Shown piece by piece: positions 40,763 to 49,098 of a DNA stretch of 64,000 bases. This DNA comes from Oscillospiraceae bacterium. Its GTDB lineage: Bacteria; Bacillota; Clostridia; Oscillospirales; Acutalibacteraceae. Position 1 is the first letter of the stretch. The number at the start of each line of letters is the position of its first letter. Position numbers and translations under genes: made by a program. The stretch spans positions 22,788 through 86,787 of the forward strand of contig JAFLUM010000009.1 of NCBI GenBank assembly GCA_022508805.1, given 5' to 3'. The notes under the pieces were generated by a model that did not search any database, was not told where the DNA came from, and saw nothing but the letters and a program-made list of their open reading frames with translations.

Positions 40763-41559
40763 ACATCCTCGACCTCCTGCCTGTAAATATATTTTGAGTT
40801 GTTAAGAATCGTTGCTATCATTACTATTAAATCAACCGGTATGCCCATAACAACTATCAGCCAGCCGGGGCTCCACGGTACTATGTAATATGCGCCGAGA
40901 ACGACATACAACAGTGCCGCTATCACGGGAATATATATAAAATAGTTTATTACCGCCAGCTTTTGATGCGTAAAATGCGCAAGAATTGCATCTATTACGA
41001 GCATAAGTATAACTCCCATCGGGAATACAGCCCACGGATTGGGAATGTCGGTCGCCGCAACGCAGAATAAAAATGCAAACGCTGTAAAGAGCATTACGCA
41101 GAAAGCCGTCAGTATTCTTGCAACAGGGTGAAACAGCTTTCGCATTTTGAAAAGTCTTCTGATTCCGAAATGAGTAAAATAGATAACAGCCGCAAAAACT
41201 CCGCCGACAGGCATAAGCCACGTTACGTCCCATCGGTTGGTCGCAAAGCTTACCATAAAAAATGCCACTAACAAAGTGACTGCAAGCGCCGAAGAACAAA
41301 TTACAATGAGCTTACGTTTTAATTTGGCACGGCGTTTACGCTTTTCCTTTAGCGCATAAGCATTATAGTCACCGCGGATATCGGGATATTCGTCCTTAAT
41401 AAGGTCGCAGAGAACCTGCTCGTCCCTAAGACCGCTGTGAGTTATCTCATTTGCCCGTTCGGTCATTTTTTCGAGCAAATCCCTTTTAAATCTATAAAGA
41501 ACCGCTCCATCCGAAATTCCGACACAGGATTCTTCAATATAATCTATAAAATCCTTCAT
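40747..41559 (-). CDS. Membrane protein with N-terminal DUF1700-like helical domain
   Basis: This 270-aa protein has a soluble helical N-terminus of about 80 residues (FKRDLLEKMTERANEIT, LIKDEYPDIRGDYNAY) like those of DUF1700 proteins, followed by five or six membrane segments. Its end overlaps the acyltransferase-like gene by 16 bp. The pair could modify a membrane lipid or exported glycan together, the membrane protein serving as anchor or transporter; this is inferred from coupling only. Confidence 0.6.
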   Translation of the reverse strand: MKDFIDYIEESCVGISDGAVLYRFKRDLLEKMTERANEITHSGLRDEQVLCDLIKDEYPDIRGDYNAYALKEKRKRRAKLKRKLIVICSSALAVTLLVAFFMVSFATNRWDVTWLMPVGGVFAAVIYFTHFGIRRLFKMRKLFHPVARILTAFCVMLFTAFAFLFCVAATDIPNPWAVFPMGVILMLVIDAILAHFTHQKLAVINYFIYIPVIAALLYVVLGAYYIVPWSPGWLIVVMGIPVDLIVMIATILNNSKYIYRQEVEDVWNEN

Positions 41560-41692
41560 AGACAGTCCTCCACGATGGCATATTAGATGTTAGATGTTGT
41601 ACAGCAACTAATTGTACAACAATAACTTAAGTGATGAACCAACCCCCACTTCCTCTTTGAGGGAGGAAATTTAGTTTCATCACCGATTTTAG

Positions 41693-42571
41693 TTATTGCT
41701 GCGGTATTCCGCCGCCCAAAGCGGACATAAGTCCGCCCTTTTTCTTTTTGGGTTTATATTTGGGCGGATTTTCAAGCTGTTTTCTCGCTTTTTTTCCTGC
41801 ACCCGTCGCCAAAAACGCGTTGACGGCTTCAACGGTATCGTAAAAATCGTCGTCTTCTATCTCATCACGGCATTTTGCCAAAAGCTCTTTGTCGTTATTC
41901 AGCTCGCCGAGTATAGTGACGGCGATAAGGTCCTGTGTATCCGACGAACCGTTCTCATAAATCTCGCTCAAAATTTTAAAGAGCTTTTTCATTTGCTGTT
42001 TATCGCTTCCGCGGATGGTTCCCATTATATATTTGTTACCGTAATTTACGAAGAAATCCTCGCCCAAAAATTCACCGTACTGCTCAAAATTCCATCTGTA
42101 CGGCTCTTTGAGCTGAGGGTAAAGCCCTGTCAAACGGTTTGCAAGGGTGTTGGCATCATAGGACATACCGCCTCTGACTGCCGATTTTGATATAGGAGTG
42201 GGAGCTTTTTTGGAGCTCTGGCGTGCTTTTTTGCCGTAAGAGGTATTAACGGTGTCGTTTATCTCGTTGCAGAGTGACTTTATGTCACGCTCCTCAAAGG
42301 TTTCCAAATCAAGCAAATTTGATTCAGTCTTTTTATAGTCACCGTCGTCAATCTTTTCCGTAATATCAAGCAAATTGTCGTGACTTACAAGGCGGACGGT
42401 GATATCGTCCTTTGTAAATTCTATATATTCGCCGTCATCATCGGCAAAAACGGGAACAGCTCCCTTTTCTATATCTTCGGGAATACTCACCGCAAAGCCC
42501 TGAGCCTCAAAGCTGTCGGAACAGCCTTTTAAAATTTGTGCAAGTGCCTCTTTTCTTTCAAGCATAGTCAT
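41693..42571 (-). CDS. Conserved hypothetical protein with basic C-terminus
   Basis: This 292-aa soluble protein has two parts joined by a lysine-rich linker (YGKKARQSSKKAPTPISKS). The N-terminal part (about 100 residues) has the pattern of a small alpha-beta domain (GEYIEFTKDDITVRLV). The C-terminal part (about 140 residues) is helical and ends in PPKYKPKKKKGGLMSALGGG. No enzyme motif or named family was recognised. It stands alone, bounded upstream by repeat copies and downstream by a short repeat fragment at about 41640-41670. Confidence 0.55.
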   Translation of the reverse strand: MTMLERKEALAQILKGCSDSFEAQGFAVSIPEDIEKGAVPVFADDDGEYIEFTKDDITVRLVSHDNLLDITEKIDDGDYKKTESNLLDLETFEERDIKSLCNEINDTVNTSYGKKARQSSKKAPTPISKSAVRGGMSYDANTLANRLTGLYPQLKEPYRWNFEQYGEFLGEDFFVNYGNKYIMGTIRGSDKQQMKKLFKILSEIYENGSSDTQDLIAVTILGELNNDKELLAKCRDEIEDDDFYDTVEAVNAFLATGAGKKARKQLENPPKYKPKKKKGGLMSALGGGIPQQ

Positions 42572-42586
42572 ACCTCGCCAATTTTA

Positions 42587-42745
42587 GTAAGCGATAATTA
42601 AATTGGCAAGAGTGATTTGCGAGAGAGTTTTCGGCGGAAAAAGGCGAAAAACCGAAAAAACACTTTGTGTATTTCAAGATTTTACAACACATTTACGGCG
42701 AAAAAAATCCGCAAAGCACCGCAGTCACATTTAATCAGCGATTAC
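42587..42745. repeat. Intergenic repeat family A (MITE-like, 159 bp), copy 2
   Basis: The ends GTAAGCGATAATTAAAT and ATTTAATCAGCGATTAC are inverted, and the internal landmarks GGCAAGAGTGATTTGCGA and ACTTTGTGTATT match the copy at 36256-36413. With copy 2 of family C this accounts for most of the 42572-43124 gap. Confidence 0.75.
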
Positions 42746-42926
42746 TTATATTTTTACTTATATAGTGTATCACACTTATCCGCATTTGTCATTAAATTTT
42801 TTAAACATTTATAATTGATATGTTTGCTCACTTATGGTAAAATGTGTATATTGTTGTTTGTTTTTTGATAGAATTATATTAACGTATCAAAAAAGTTGAA
42901 ATAAAACGATAAGATACAAAAGTACC

Positions 42927-43031
42927 CGCTCCCTCTTTGAGGGAGCTGTCGCGAAGCGACTGAGGGAGTTTTATTTTTTTACTCCCTCCGTCAAAACCTA
43001 CGGTTTTGCCACCTCCCTCGGAGAGGGAGGG
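42927..43031. repeat. Intergenic repeat family C, copy 2
   Basis: This is the reverse-oriented relative of 33128-33242: CGCTCCCTCTTTGAGGGAG, an internal GTCGCGAAGCGAC hairpin, then CTCCCTCGGAGAGGGAGGG at the other end. Confidence 0.75.
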
Positions 43032-43124
43032 AAATCTGTGCAATCTGTCACTTACTTCTAACCTTTTCGGCAGACCGAGGATCATATATAACTAATAATC
43101 ACACTTTTTTTGGGGGGTAAGATT

Positions 43125-44195
43125 ATGAAAAACGCTCTCATTGTTTTCGGAGGGGTATCCTCCGAGCACGATATTTCGTTGCTTTCAGCATCGTCGGTCA
43201 TACGGAATATACCAAAAGATAAATACAACCCTGTTCTGTTAGGAATTACAAAAGACGGTGCTATGTATCTTTACGAGGGTGACCCGGAATGCCTTCCAAA
43301 CGATGAATGGCTTAAAAATGAAGCGCTTCTCAAAAAAGCCGTCATATCCACCGACCGCCGCGATAAGGGTATCCTCGTGTTTAACGGTGACGGATATGAG
43401 CTTATAAAAATCCACGTGTGCTTCCCTGTTCTGCACGGCAAAAACGGTGAGGACGGCACGGTTCAGGGACTTCTTACAGTGGCAGGAATCCCCTTTGTGG
43501 GCTGCGGCACAATGGCCTCCGCCGTCTGTATGGATAAGGCGATGACAAACGGCATTTGTGACGTAAACGGTATTCCGCAGGCAAAGTGGAAATACATAAC
43601 TGCTTATGATTTCGGTCTCCGCGGAAAAGAATTTGCACGTGAGTGTGCGGAGTATTTAGGTCTGCCCGCATTCATAAAGCCTGCCAACGCAGGTTCGTCG
43701 GTGGGAGTTCGCAAAGCAAAAACCGAGGATGAGATATATTCCGCTCTTCGCTACGCTTTCACATTTGATGACCGCGTTGTGGTTGAAGAGGGCATTGACG
43801 GCATCGAGGTGGAATGTGCAGTTATGGGAAATGACGAGCCCTTTGCCGGTGAGGTGGGCGAAATTGAACCGTGCAATGAATTTTACGATTTTAACGCAAA
43901 ATATATCGACAATAAAAGCGGTCTGCACATACCCGCAAGGCTTCCGCTGGAAAAGCGTGAGGAAATACGGACTCTCGCAGTAAAGGTATATAAGTCCTGC
44001 GGCTGTACGGGTCTTGCACGCGTTGACTTTTTCGTAAGAAAAAGCGACGGAGAGGTTCTTTTAAACGAGCCGAACACGATACCCGGATTTACGTCCATAA
44101 GCATGTATCCGATGCTCATGGATAAGGCAGGCATCCCCTACGGCGAGCTTATTGACCGACTTTTCCGATATGCCGAGGAAAGAGGAATAAACTGA
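43125..44195 (+). CDS. ddl: D-alanine--D-alanine ligase
   Basis: The 356-aa ATP-grasp enzyme joins two D-alanines for peptidoglycan. Landmarks are FGGVSSEHDISLLSA at the N-terminus, FPVLHGKNGEDGTVQGLL, FVGCGTMASAVCMDK, KPANAGSSVGVRKA and LNEPNTIPGFTSISMYP with the metal ligands. The ATG at 43125 follows a G-rich ribosome site (TGGGGGG) and is preferred over 43110. Six bp separate it from the YwiB-like gene, which leads into argS. Confidence 0.97.
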   Translation: MKNALIVFGGVSSEHDISLLSASSVIRNIPKDKYNPVLLGITKDGAMYLYEGDPECLPNDEWLKNEALLKKAVISTDRRDKGILVFNGDGYELIKIHVCFPVLHGKNGEDGTVQGLLTVAGIPFVGCGTMASAVCMDKAMTNGICDVNGIPQAKWKYITAYDFGLRGKEFARECAEYLGLPAFIKPANAGSSVGVRKAKTEDEIYSALRYAFTFDDRVVVEEGIDGIEVECAVMGNDEPFAGEVGEIEPCNEFYDFNAKYIDNKSGLHIPARLPLEKREEIRTLAVKVYKSCGCTGLARVDFFVRKSDGEVLLNEPNTIPGFTSISMYPMLMDKAGIPYGELIDRLFRYAEERGIN

Positions 44196-44201
44196 AAATA
44201 A

Positions 44202-44621
44202 ATGAAAAAGGATGCAATAATCACAATTAAAAATACTCAGACCGTTGACGGCGAGCCTGAGCTGATTCAGATGACTGTGACAGGCTCTGTTGAGCACCGA
44301 GACCATGAGAGCGTTATCGAATATATTGAGAATAATGAGGATTTCGGCAATGAAAGGGTGACGGTTACGGTCACGGACGGGCAATGTGTCAGCATCGTCC
44401 GCAGGGGCAGCTTCAGCTCGGAAATGACCGTCCAGCAAAACGTCCGCCACCACACTTTTTATCAAACACCCTACGGTGAATTCACCATGGGCATTTACGG
44501 CAACAGCGTTAACTGGTTTAAAAACGGCGCAAAATGTGTGCTGAAGCTTGATTACACGCTGGATTTTAATAACGGCTACGTTTCGCAAAACAGTATGAAG
44601 ATATTTATTGAGGAGAAGTAA
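44202..44621 (+). CDS. YwiB/DUF1934-family beta-barrel protein
   Basis: This 139-aa soluble protein is all-beta by pattern (IITIKNTQTVDGEPELIQMTV, TVTDGQCVSIVRRG, YTLDFNNGYVSQNSMKIFIEE). DUF1934 proteins such as Bacillus YwiB have a lipocalin-like barrel and lie directly before argS, as here. The function is unknown; the barrel suggests binding of a small ligand. It is 6 bp after ddl and 4 bp before argS, so all three are likely cotranscribed. Confidence 0.8.
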   Translation: MKKDAIITIKNTQTVDGEPELIQMTVTGSVEHRDHESVIEYIENNEDFGNERVTVTVTDGQCVSIVRRGSFSSEMTVQQNVRHHTFYQTPYGEFTMGIYGNSVNWFKNGAKCVLKLDYTLDFNNGYVSQNSMKIFIEEK

Positions 44622-44625
44622 AAAG

Positions 44626-46368
44626 ATGTCCAAAATAGTAAAAAATGCAACCGATGAACTCCATACGCTGATTTTAAACGCGCTGGGCAAAGCGGTGTCC
44701 GAGGGCGAGCTGCCTTCAGAGCCGATACCTGCTTTCGGAATCGAAGTCCCCGCTGACCGTGCCAACGGCGACTATTCTTCTAACATCGCATTCGTCTGTG
44801 CGCGTGTTTTCCGCTGTGCGCCGAAAAAAATCGCCGATTTAGTCGTAAAATATATGGAGCTTGACGGTTCATATTTTTCAAGCTGTACTGCCGCAGGAGC
44901 AGGCTTTGTAAACTTTACTCTGTCGGGTCAATTTTATGCCGATGTACTCCTTGATATTAAAAGCTTAGGTGAAAACTACGGCAGAAGTGACTACGGCAAG
45001 GGTCAAAAGGTCAACGTGGAATTCGTTTCGGCAAACCCCACTGGACCGATGCACATAGGCAACGCCCGCGGAGGCGCTTTGGGCGACTGCCTCTCGGCAG
45101 TAATGGATTTTGCAGGATATGACGTTACCCGTGAGTTTTATATCAATGATGCGGGTAATCAGATAGAAAAATTCGGTATGTCTCTTGATATTCGCTATCA
45201 GCAGCTTTATCTCGGTGAAAATGCTCCCGAGCTGCCCGAGGACAGTTATCACGGTGCGGATATCACTGAGCGGGCCAAGGAATTTGCCGCCGTTTACGGC
45301 GACAGCTTTATTGATAAAAGCGAATCGGAGCGCCGCAAGGCTCTTGTGGATTTTGCTCTGCCTAAAAATATTGAGGGACTTAGAACGGCGCTGGAGGCGT
45401 ACCGCATAAATTATGACGTGTGGTTCCACGAAAGCGACCTGCATCACGGTGCAATCAAAGAGGTTACGGATATTTTGACCGTCAATGGATTGACCTATGA
45501 AAAGGACGGAGCGCTGTGGTATAAGAATAAAGAGGTGCAGACCGCGAGACTTCTCCGCCAAGGCAAAACGCAGGAGCAAATAGATAAATTAGAGCTTAAA
45601 GACGATGTGCTTATCCGCCAAAACGGAAATCCCACATATTTTGCAGCTGATATCGCCTATCATAGGAATAAGTTGCTTACCCGCGGATTCACAAAGGCCA
45701 TCGACATTTGGGGCGCCGACCACCACGGTCACGTGGCACGTCTTAAAGGTGCTTTGGATGCTATCGGACTGAACGGTGACGACCTTGACATAGTTCTTAT
45801 GCAATTCGTAAATCTTGTAAAGGACGGCGAGCCTGTAAGGGTGTCAAAGCGCAGCGGCAACGCCATAGCGCTTGTTGATTTGTTGGACGAAGTCCCTGTT
45901 GACGCGGCAAGATTTTTCTTTAATCTTCGCGAGCCCGGTTCCACGATCGACTTTGATTTGGGACTTGCCGTCAGCGAAAATTCGCAAAATCCCGTTTACT
46001 ACTGTCAATATGCCAACGCCCGTATACACAGCATAATCCGCAAGCTTGAGTCCCAGGGCACGGCTCTGCGTGACTGCACAGCAGAGGAGCTTATGCTCTT
46101 GACTGCGCCTGAGGAAATCGAGCTTATCCGCCATCTTGCATCGTTCACCGATGAAATAATCAGTGCGGCGAAAAACTATGACCCTGCAAGAATTACAAGA
46201 TACTGCATAGACCTTGCCACGCTGTTCCACAAATTCTATAACGCCTGCCGTGTAGCGGTGGATGACGAAAGCCTTATGCAGGCGCGCTTATTCCTTTGCA
46301 CCTGCGTTATGGAGACCGTCACGAACATACTTAAAATGTTCCGCATCTCCGCCCCCGAGTCGATGTAA
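44626..46368 (+). CDS. argS: Arginyl-tRNA synthetase
   Basis: The 580-aa class-I synthetase charges tRNA-Arg. It has the N-terminal Add1 domain (residues 1-110), the HIGH motif in SANPTGPMHIGNARGGALGD, the VSKRSGNAI block in the position of KMSKS, and a C-terminal anticodon-binding DALR domain. The ATG at 44626 follows GAGGAGAAG. Two tRNA-Arg(CCU) loci lie just downstream, one intact and one split. A strong terminator follows at 46382. Confidence 0.97.
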   Translation: MSKIVKNATDELHTLILNALGKAVSEGELPSEPIPAFGIEVPADRANGDYSSNIAFVCARVFRCAPKKIADLVVKYMELDGSYFSSCTAAGAGFVNFTLSGQFYADVLLDIKSLGENYGRSDYGKGQKVNVEFVSANPTGPMHIGNARGGALGDCLSAVMDFAGYDVTREFYINDAGNQIEKFGMSLDIRYQQLYLGENAPELPEDSYHGADITERAKEFAAVYGDSFIDKSESERRKALVDFALPKNIEGLRTALEAYRINYDVWFHESDLHHGAIKEVTDILTVNGLTYEKDGALWYKNKEVQTARLLRQGKTQEQIDKLELKDDVLIRQNGNPTYFAADIAYHRNKLLTRGFTKAIDIWGADHHGHVARLKGALDAIGLNGDDLDIVLMQFVNLVKDGEPVRVSKRSGNAIALVDLLDEVPVDAARFFFNLREPGSTIDFDLGLAVSENSQNPVYYCQYANARIHSIIRKLESQGTALRDCTAEELMLLTAPEEIELIRHLASFTDEIISAAKNYDPARITRYCIDLATLFHKFYNACRVAVDDESLMQARLFLCTCVMETVTNILKMFRISAPESM

Positions 46369-46381
46369 GAATAATATTTTA

Positions 46382-46412
46382 CAGGGATTCCGTAATGGAA
46401 TCCCTGCTTTTT
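46382..46412 (+). terminator. Terminator of the ddl-ywiB-argS operon
   Basis: CAGGGATTCC and GGAATCCCTG pair perfectly around GTAAT and are followed by CTTTTT. Confidence 0.9.
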
Positions 46413-46537
46413 GTCAAATATATTTTCAACCTTTCGTGTAATACATTATATTTTCGACATAAGCTTATCGTCTGTGCACTCTGTTTCGCATTGACAACGA
46501 ACTTTATTTCTGTTAGAATAATTTCACAATTTCATAT

Positions 46538-46570
46538 GCCTCCATAGTTCAAGGGATAGAATAAGATCCT
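46538..46570 (+). pseudogene. 5' half of a split tRNA-Arg(CCU)
   Basis: These 33 nt make exactly tRNA positions 1-33: acceptor strand GCCTCCA, a D arm, and the anticodon 5' strand AGATC with CT of the loop. The matching 3' half lies at 48106-48149. Together they form a complete tRNA with anticodon CCU: all 7 acceptor pairs (two of them G-U), 5 anticodon pairs and a perfect T arm. The sequence between the halves is foreign. Confidence 0.8.
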
Positions 46571-46638
46571 AGTGTGTACTTAACCGCTCGCCCATGGGCT
46601 TTAGGCAAATGGTCACTCGTTCAAGTTTTATAAAGTAT

Positions 46639-46715
46639 GCGCTTGTACCTCAGCAGGATAGAGGGTCCGCCTCCTAAGCGGAACGCCCCCGGTTCGAATC
46701 CGGGCAAGCGCGCCA
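46639..46715 (+). tRNA. tRNA-Arg (anticodon CCU)
   Basis: The acceptor stem GCGCTTG/CAAGCGC, the anticodon stem TCCGC/GCGGA with loop CTCCTAA, the T arm CCCGG-TTCGAAT-CCGGG and an encoded CCA give a normal cloverleaf. It differs widely in sequence from the split tRNA-Arg(CCU) that surrounds it and appears to be carried by the insertion. Confidence 0.95.
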
Positions 46716-46751
46716 AAAGCCGCCGAAAAGCAAGGGTTTTCGGCGGCTTTT
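46716..46751 (+). terminator. Terminator after the intact tRNA-Arg
   Basis: AAAGCCGCCGAAAA and TTTTCGGCGGCTTT form a perfect 14-bp stem around GCAAGGG. Confidence 0.85.
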
Positions 46752-46762
46752 GCTGTTCTATG

Positions 46763-46795
46763 CTCACTCAATGTTTTGAGTGAGTTTTCTTTTTT
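46763..46795 (+). terminator. Second hairpin terminator in the insertion
   Basis: CTCACTCAA and TTGAGTGAG pair perfectly around TGTT and are followed by TTTTCTTTTTT. No gene is seen in 46796-47073. Confidence 0.7.
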
Positions 46796-47073
46796 CGTTA
46801 TGGTGAAGCAAAATCGAACACCTAACACAACCCAGTAAAACTCTTGCTAATTATGATTAGCAGAAAATCGGCGTTTTGCTAATCGCCAGCTAATTGGTCT
46901 TTTGATAAAATACGGCTAATTTGCACAGACGTATGTTCTATCCATAGCCTTTTACATACTGCAAAACAGGTAAACCGAAAAGTCTTGCCGGTTCCTTTTC
47001 GCTTGAATGTGTAGATTTTTTTGTGTTATAATTGCTTCAGTAAATAAGAATTTGCAAAGGTTGTATAGGATAT

Positions 47074-47826
47074 ATGTTTGTTAGAGTTTTTGATAAAGAT
47101 AAAAATACATATTACAAGTCGCTTGTTTATTCAACAGTTGGTATTGGTTGGTTCTTGCAATACATCGTACTGAACCCTCATACGAACACTTTTGAATTGG
47201 TTGATTACTTGGATAAAAGTGTGACACCTGCAAAACCTCTTGTAGAAATAATTCAATCTGATTATTCAGATTTTAATACCTACGAAGGCTCTGCATTGCT
47301 TAAATACAAACATTTTTGCAAAAAGAGCGGAATTGATTTTGTAGATGTTAAGCGAATGGCGGGATATTCTGATGTTTGTGAAAATTTCGCCTTCCTTACA
47401 GATGTCTTTACAAAAAAGTCTGTGCCTGCTGAATCATATAATATTTCTCTTCGCGAGCTGAAAGACACGGCAGAATGGAACTATATTATTACACAATCTG
47501 ATGCCGATGATTTTATGAAGAAATTTGCCGGTTTCCACGATAGTACCCTTGAAAAAATTAACTATTCAGAAACTAATGGATCTGTTACTGCAAATGCAAT
47601 TTTTGATAATAGTGGCTGGTTCGGTATTGTTGAATTGTGTTTTGAAGGCGTTCAAATGTTAAAGATTATGCCTGCTACTGAGAATTACACCAGAGAACTT
47701 TTTGAAGCATCCTTAATTGTTGAAAAAGAGAGTGTGTTTTGGGCAGACTGTTATATGGAGAAACCGAATAGTTCGTACGAAGGTAGTATAATTAAAGCAT
47801 TAAACCTAAAGTGGCGAAAAATCTAA
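47074..47826 (+). CDS. Hypothetical protein carried by the tRNA insertion
   Basis: This 250-aa soluble protein begins MFVRVFDKDKNTYYKSLVYS. The C-terminal part holds FAGFHDSTLEKINYSETNG and a beta-rich stretch (GWFGIVELCFEGVQMLKI), a pattern seen in immunity-type and small conserved domains of Firmicutes. No membrane segment, signal or catalytic motif is seen. It is AT-rich compared with argS and ddl. It is the only protein gene of the insertion, so it may provide the insertion's selective value. An immunity function is a guess, not a finding. Confidence 0.6.
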   Translation: MFVRVFDKDKNTYYKSLVYSTVGIGWFLQYIVLNPHTNTFELVDYLDKSVTPAKPLVEIIQSDYSDFNTYEGSALLKYKHFCKKSGIDFVDVKRMAGYSDVCENFAFLTDVFTKKSVPAESYNISLRELKDTAEWNYIITQSDADDFMKKFAGFHDSTLEKINYSETNGSVTANAIFDNSGWFGIVELCFEGVQMLKIMPATENYTRELFEASLIVEKESVFWADCYMEKPNSSYEGSIIKALNLKWRKI

Positions 47827-48105
47827 TGGTATATTATGTGTCCAAAAACAATTTAGCGAAGTCAATAAAATCAAAACTCGGTAACAGACCGAGGTAGAAG
47901 CGATTAAAGAGAGGTACTTTGTAGGAATATAACCGCTTCCCTAAATACGTACTCCTTGCTAATTCCCATCCAATCAGACGGTAAAAAACGGGGTAAAATT
48001 AGCAGTAATTCCGTAACACAGTTCAACACGCAAAGCACGAAAAATCCTTGAAAATATGGGATTATCGGGTACAGGAAGTAACGCCACACCCGTTTCCCTC
48101 GGTAT

Positions 48106-48149
48106 CTCCTAAGATTTAGATACAGGTTCGAGTCCTGTTGGGGGTGCCA
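48106..48149 (+). pseudogene. 3' half of the split tRNA-Arg(CCU)
   Basis: CT CCT AA (loop with anticodon), then GATTT, a 4-nt variable region, T arm ACAGG-TTCGAGT-CCTGT, acceptor TGGGGGT, G and CCA make tRNA positions 32-76. It pairs fully with 46538-46570. It cannot be processed as a tRNA while separated. Confidence 0.8.
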
Positions 48150-48150
48150 T

Positions 48151-48193
48151 GTAAAAAACCACTTTTGTCTGGCAGACAAAGGTGGTTTTTTAC
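48151..48193 (+). terminator. Terminator of the split tRNA-Arg
   Basis: GTAAAAAACCACTTTTGTCT and AGACAAAGGTGGTTTTTTAC form a nearly perfect 20-bp stem around GGC. Confidence 0.85.
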
Positions 48194-48196
48194 AAT

Positions 48197-48354
48197 GATA
48201 TCCGTTCCTTCGGAAAGGAACGGATATTATATCATATTTGCAGCAGGCAAATATATCATGCGGCGTTTGCCGTTATCATATCGCGCAAGCGATATATCAT
48301 TTCAAGATTACTCCCGGCAGCCGAAGCGTTTGCCGTAGGCTGTTTTTTCGTTTA
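48197..48354. repeat. Array of small hairpins separated by TATCAT spacers
   Basis: Four palindromes follow each other. The first is ATATCCGTTCCTT with its 13-bp complement (48198-48227). The second is ATATTTGC/GCAAATAT (48234-48254). The third is CGGC/GCCG and the fourth ATATCGC/GCGATAT (48278-48295). They are separated by (A)TATCAT. A terminator-like CAGCC/GGCTG hairpin with TTTTTT follows, ending near 48354. The array has no coding capacity. Confidence 0.6.
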
Positions 48355-48434
48355 TTCAGAAAACAACGGTAGAATGTAACAAGAAAATGTGATATAATAT
48401 AACTGACTTATAAATAGAAATTTGCAGGCGAGTT

Positions 48435-48884
48435 ATGGATTATGTTTTAAGAAAAGCAAAAGCAACTGACACAATCAGGATAGAGGAATTGTTCGTTGAG
48501 ATGCTAAAAGCTATCTACCATACAGATGATGTAGAAAGCTATGAGACCGGCTACCTGGACAAATTCTTTTTAGACAAAGAAGATTGGATATGCGTTGCGG
48601 AATATGAAAATAATGTTGTAGCATTTCTTTCAATTGAAGTGCATAGGGATGAGGATTATATTTATTTGGACGATTTATCCGTGGCAGAGGAATATAGGAA
48701 TAAAGGCATAGGAACAAAGCTGATTAATGCTGCGGAAAAATATGCGGAAGAGATTGGCATTGTAAAGATCGCATTTCATATAGAAAAAGCCAATAAGGAT
48801 GCATATCGATTATATTCGAGACTTGGTTACAGTGAAGATGTTGATGAAGGCAATCGTATTCGCATGAACAAATCAATCAAATAG
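48435..48884 (+). CDS. GNAT-family N-acetyltransferase
   Basis: This 149-aa protein shows the GNAT core: YLDDLSVAEEYRNKGIGTKLI, whose RNKGIG binds the acetyl-CoA pyrophosphate, followed by a helix and the C-terminal NKDAYRLYSRLGY motif. It transfers an acetyl group from acetyl-CoA to an amine; the substrate is unknown. It is a single gene between the hairpin array and a terminator at 48938. Confidence 0.88.
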   Translation: MDYVLRKAKATDTIRIEELFVEMLKAIYHTDDVESYETGYLDKFFLDKEDWICVAEYENNVVAFLSIEVHRDEDYIYLDDLSVAEEYRNKGIGTKLINAAEKYAEEIGIVKIAFHIEKANKDAYRLYSRLGYSEDVDEGNRIRMNKSIK

Positions 48885-48937
48885 TATTCGACAAATTCCG
48901 TTTTTTCGCGCAAGAGGCATACATCATTGAACAGTTA

Positions 48938-48971
48938 CCTCGGCAGCCGGAACGGTCGCCGAGGATTTTTT
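48938..48971 (+). terminator. Terminator after the GNAT gene
   Basis: CCTCGGC and GCCGAGG pair around a 13-nt loop and are followed by ATTTTTTG. Confidence 0.75.
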
Positions 48972-49098
48972 GTTCTCGTTCATAAATCGGATATAGAAAG
49001 AAAATGTAATAAAATATAAACGACATATAAATCGGAGTTTATTGCGCTGAACGCAATGTCAAATATGACTTAAATCTTTATTTGGAGGACTTGTAACG

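Larger units (their letters stand above)
46571..48105. mobile_element. 1.5-kb insertion in the anticodon loop of tRNA-Arg(CCU)
   Basis: The insertion separates positions 1-33 and 34-76 of a tRNA-Arg(CCU); the dinucleotide CT is present at both edges (46569-46570 and 48106-48107). It carries a different intact tRNA-Arg(CCU) at 46639 and one unknown gene at 47074. No recombinase is encoded, so it is either a remnant or a cassette moved by an enzyme supplied elsewhere. The intact tRNA would replace the one destroyed. Confidence 0.7.

Noticed and set aside
46571..46638. A second degraded tRNA between the two tRNA-Arg loci
   Set aside because: Only positions 1-33 of a tRNA end at 46570; the following 68 bases show no arms of a cloverleaf.
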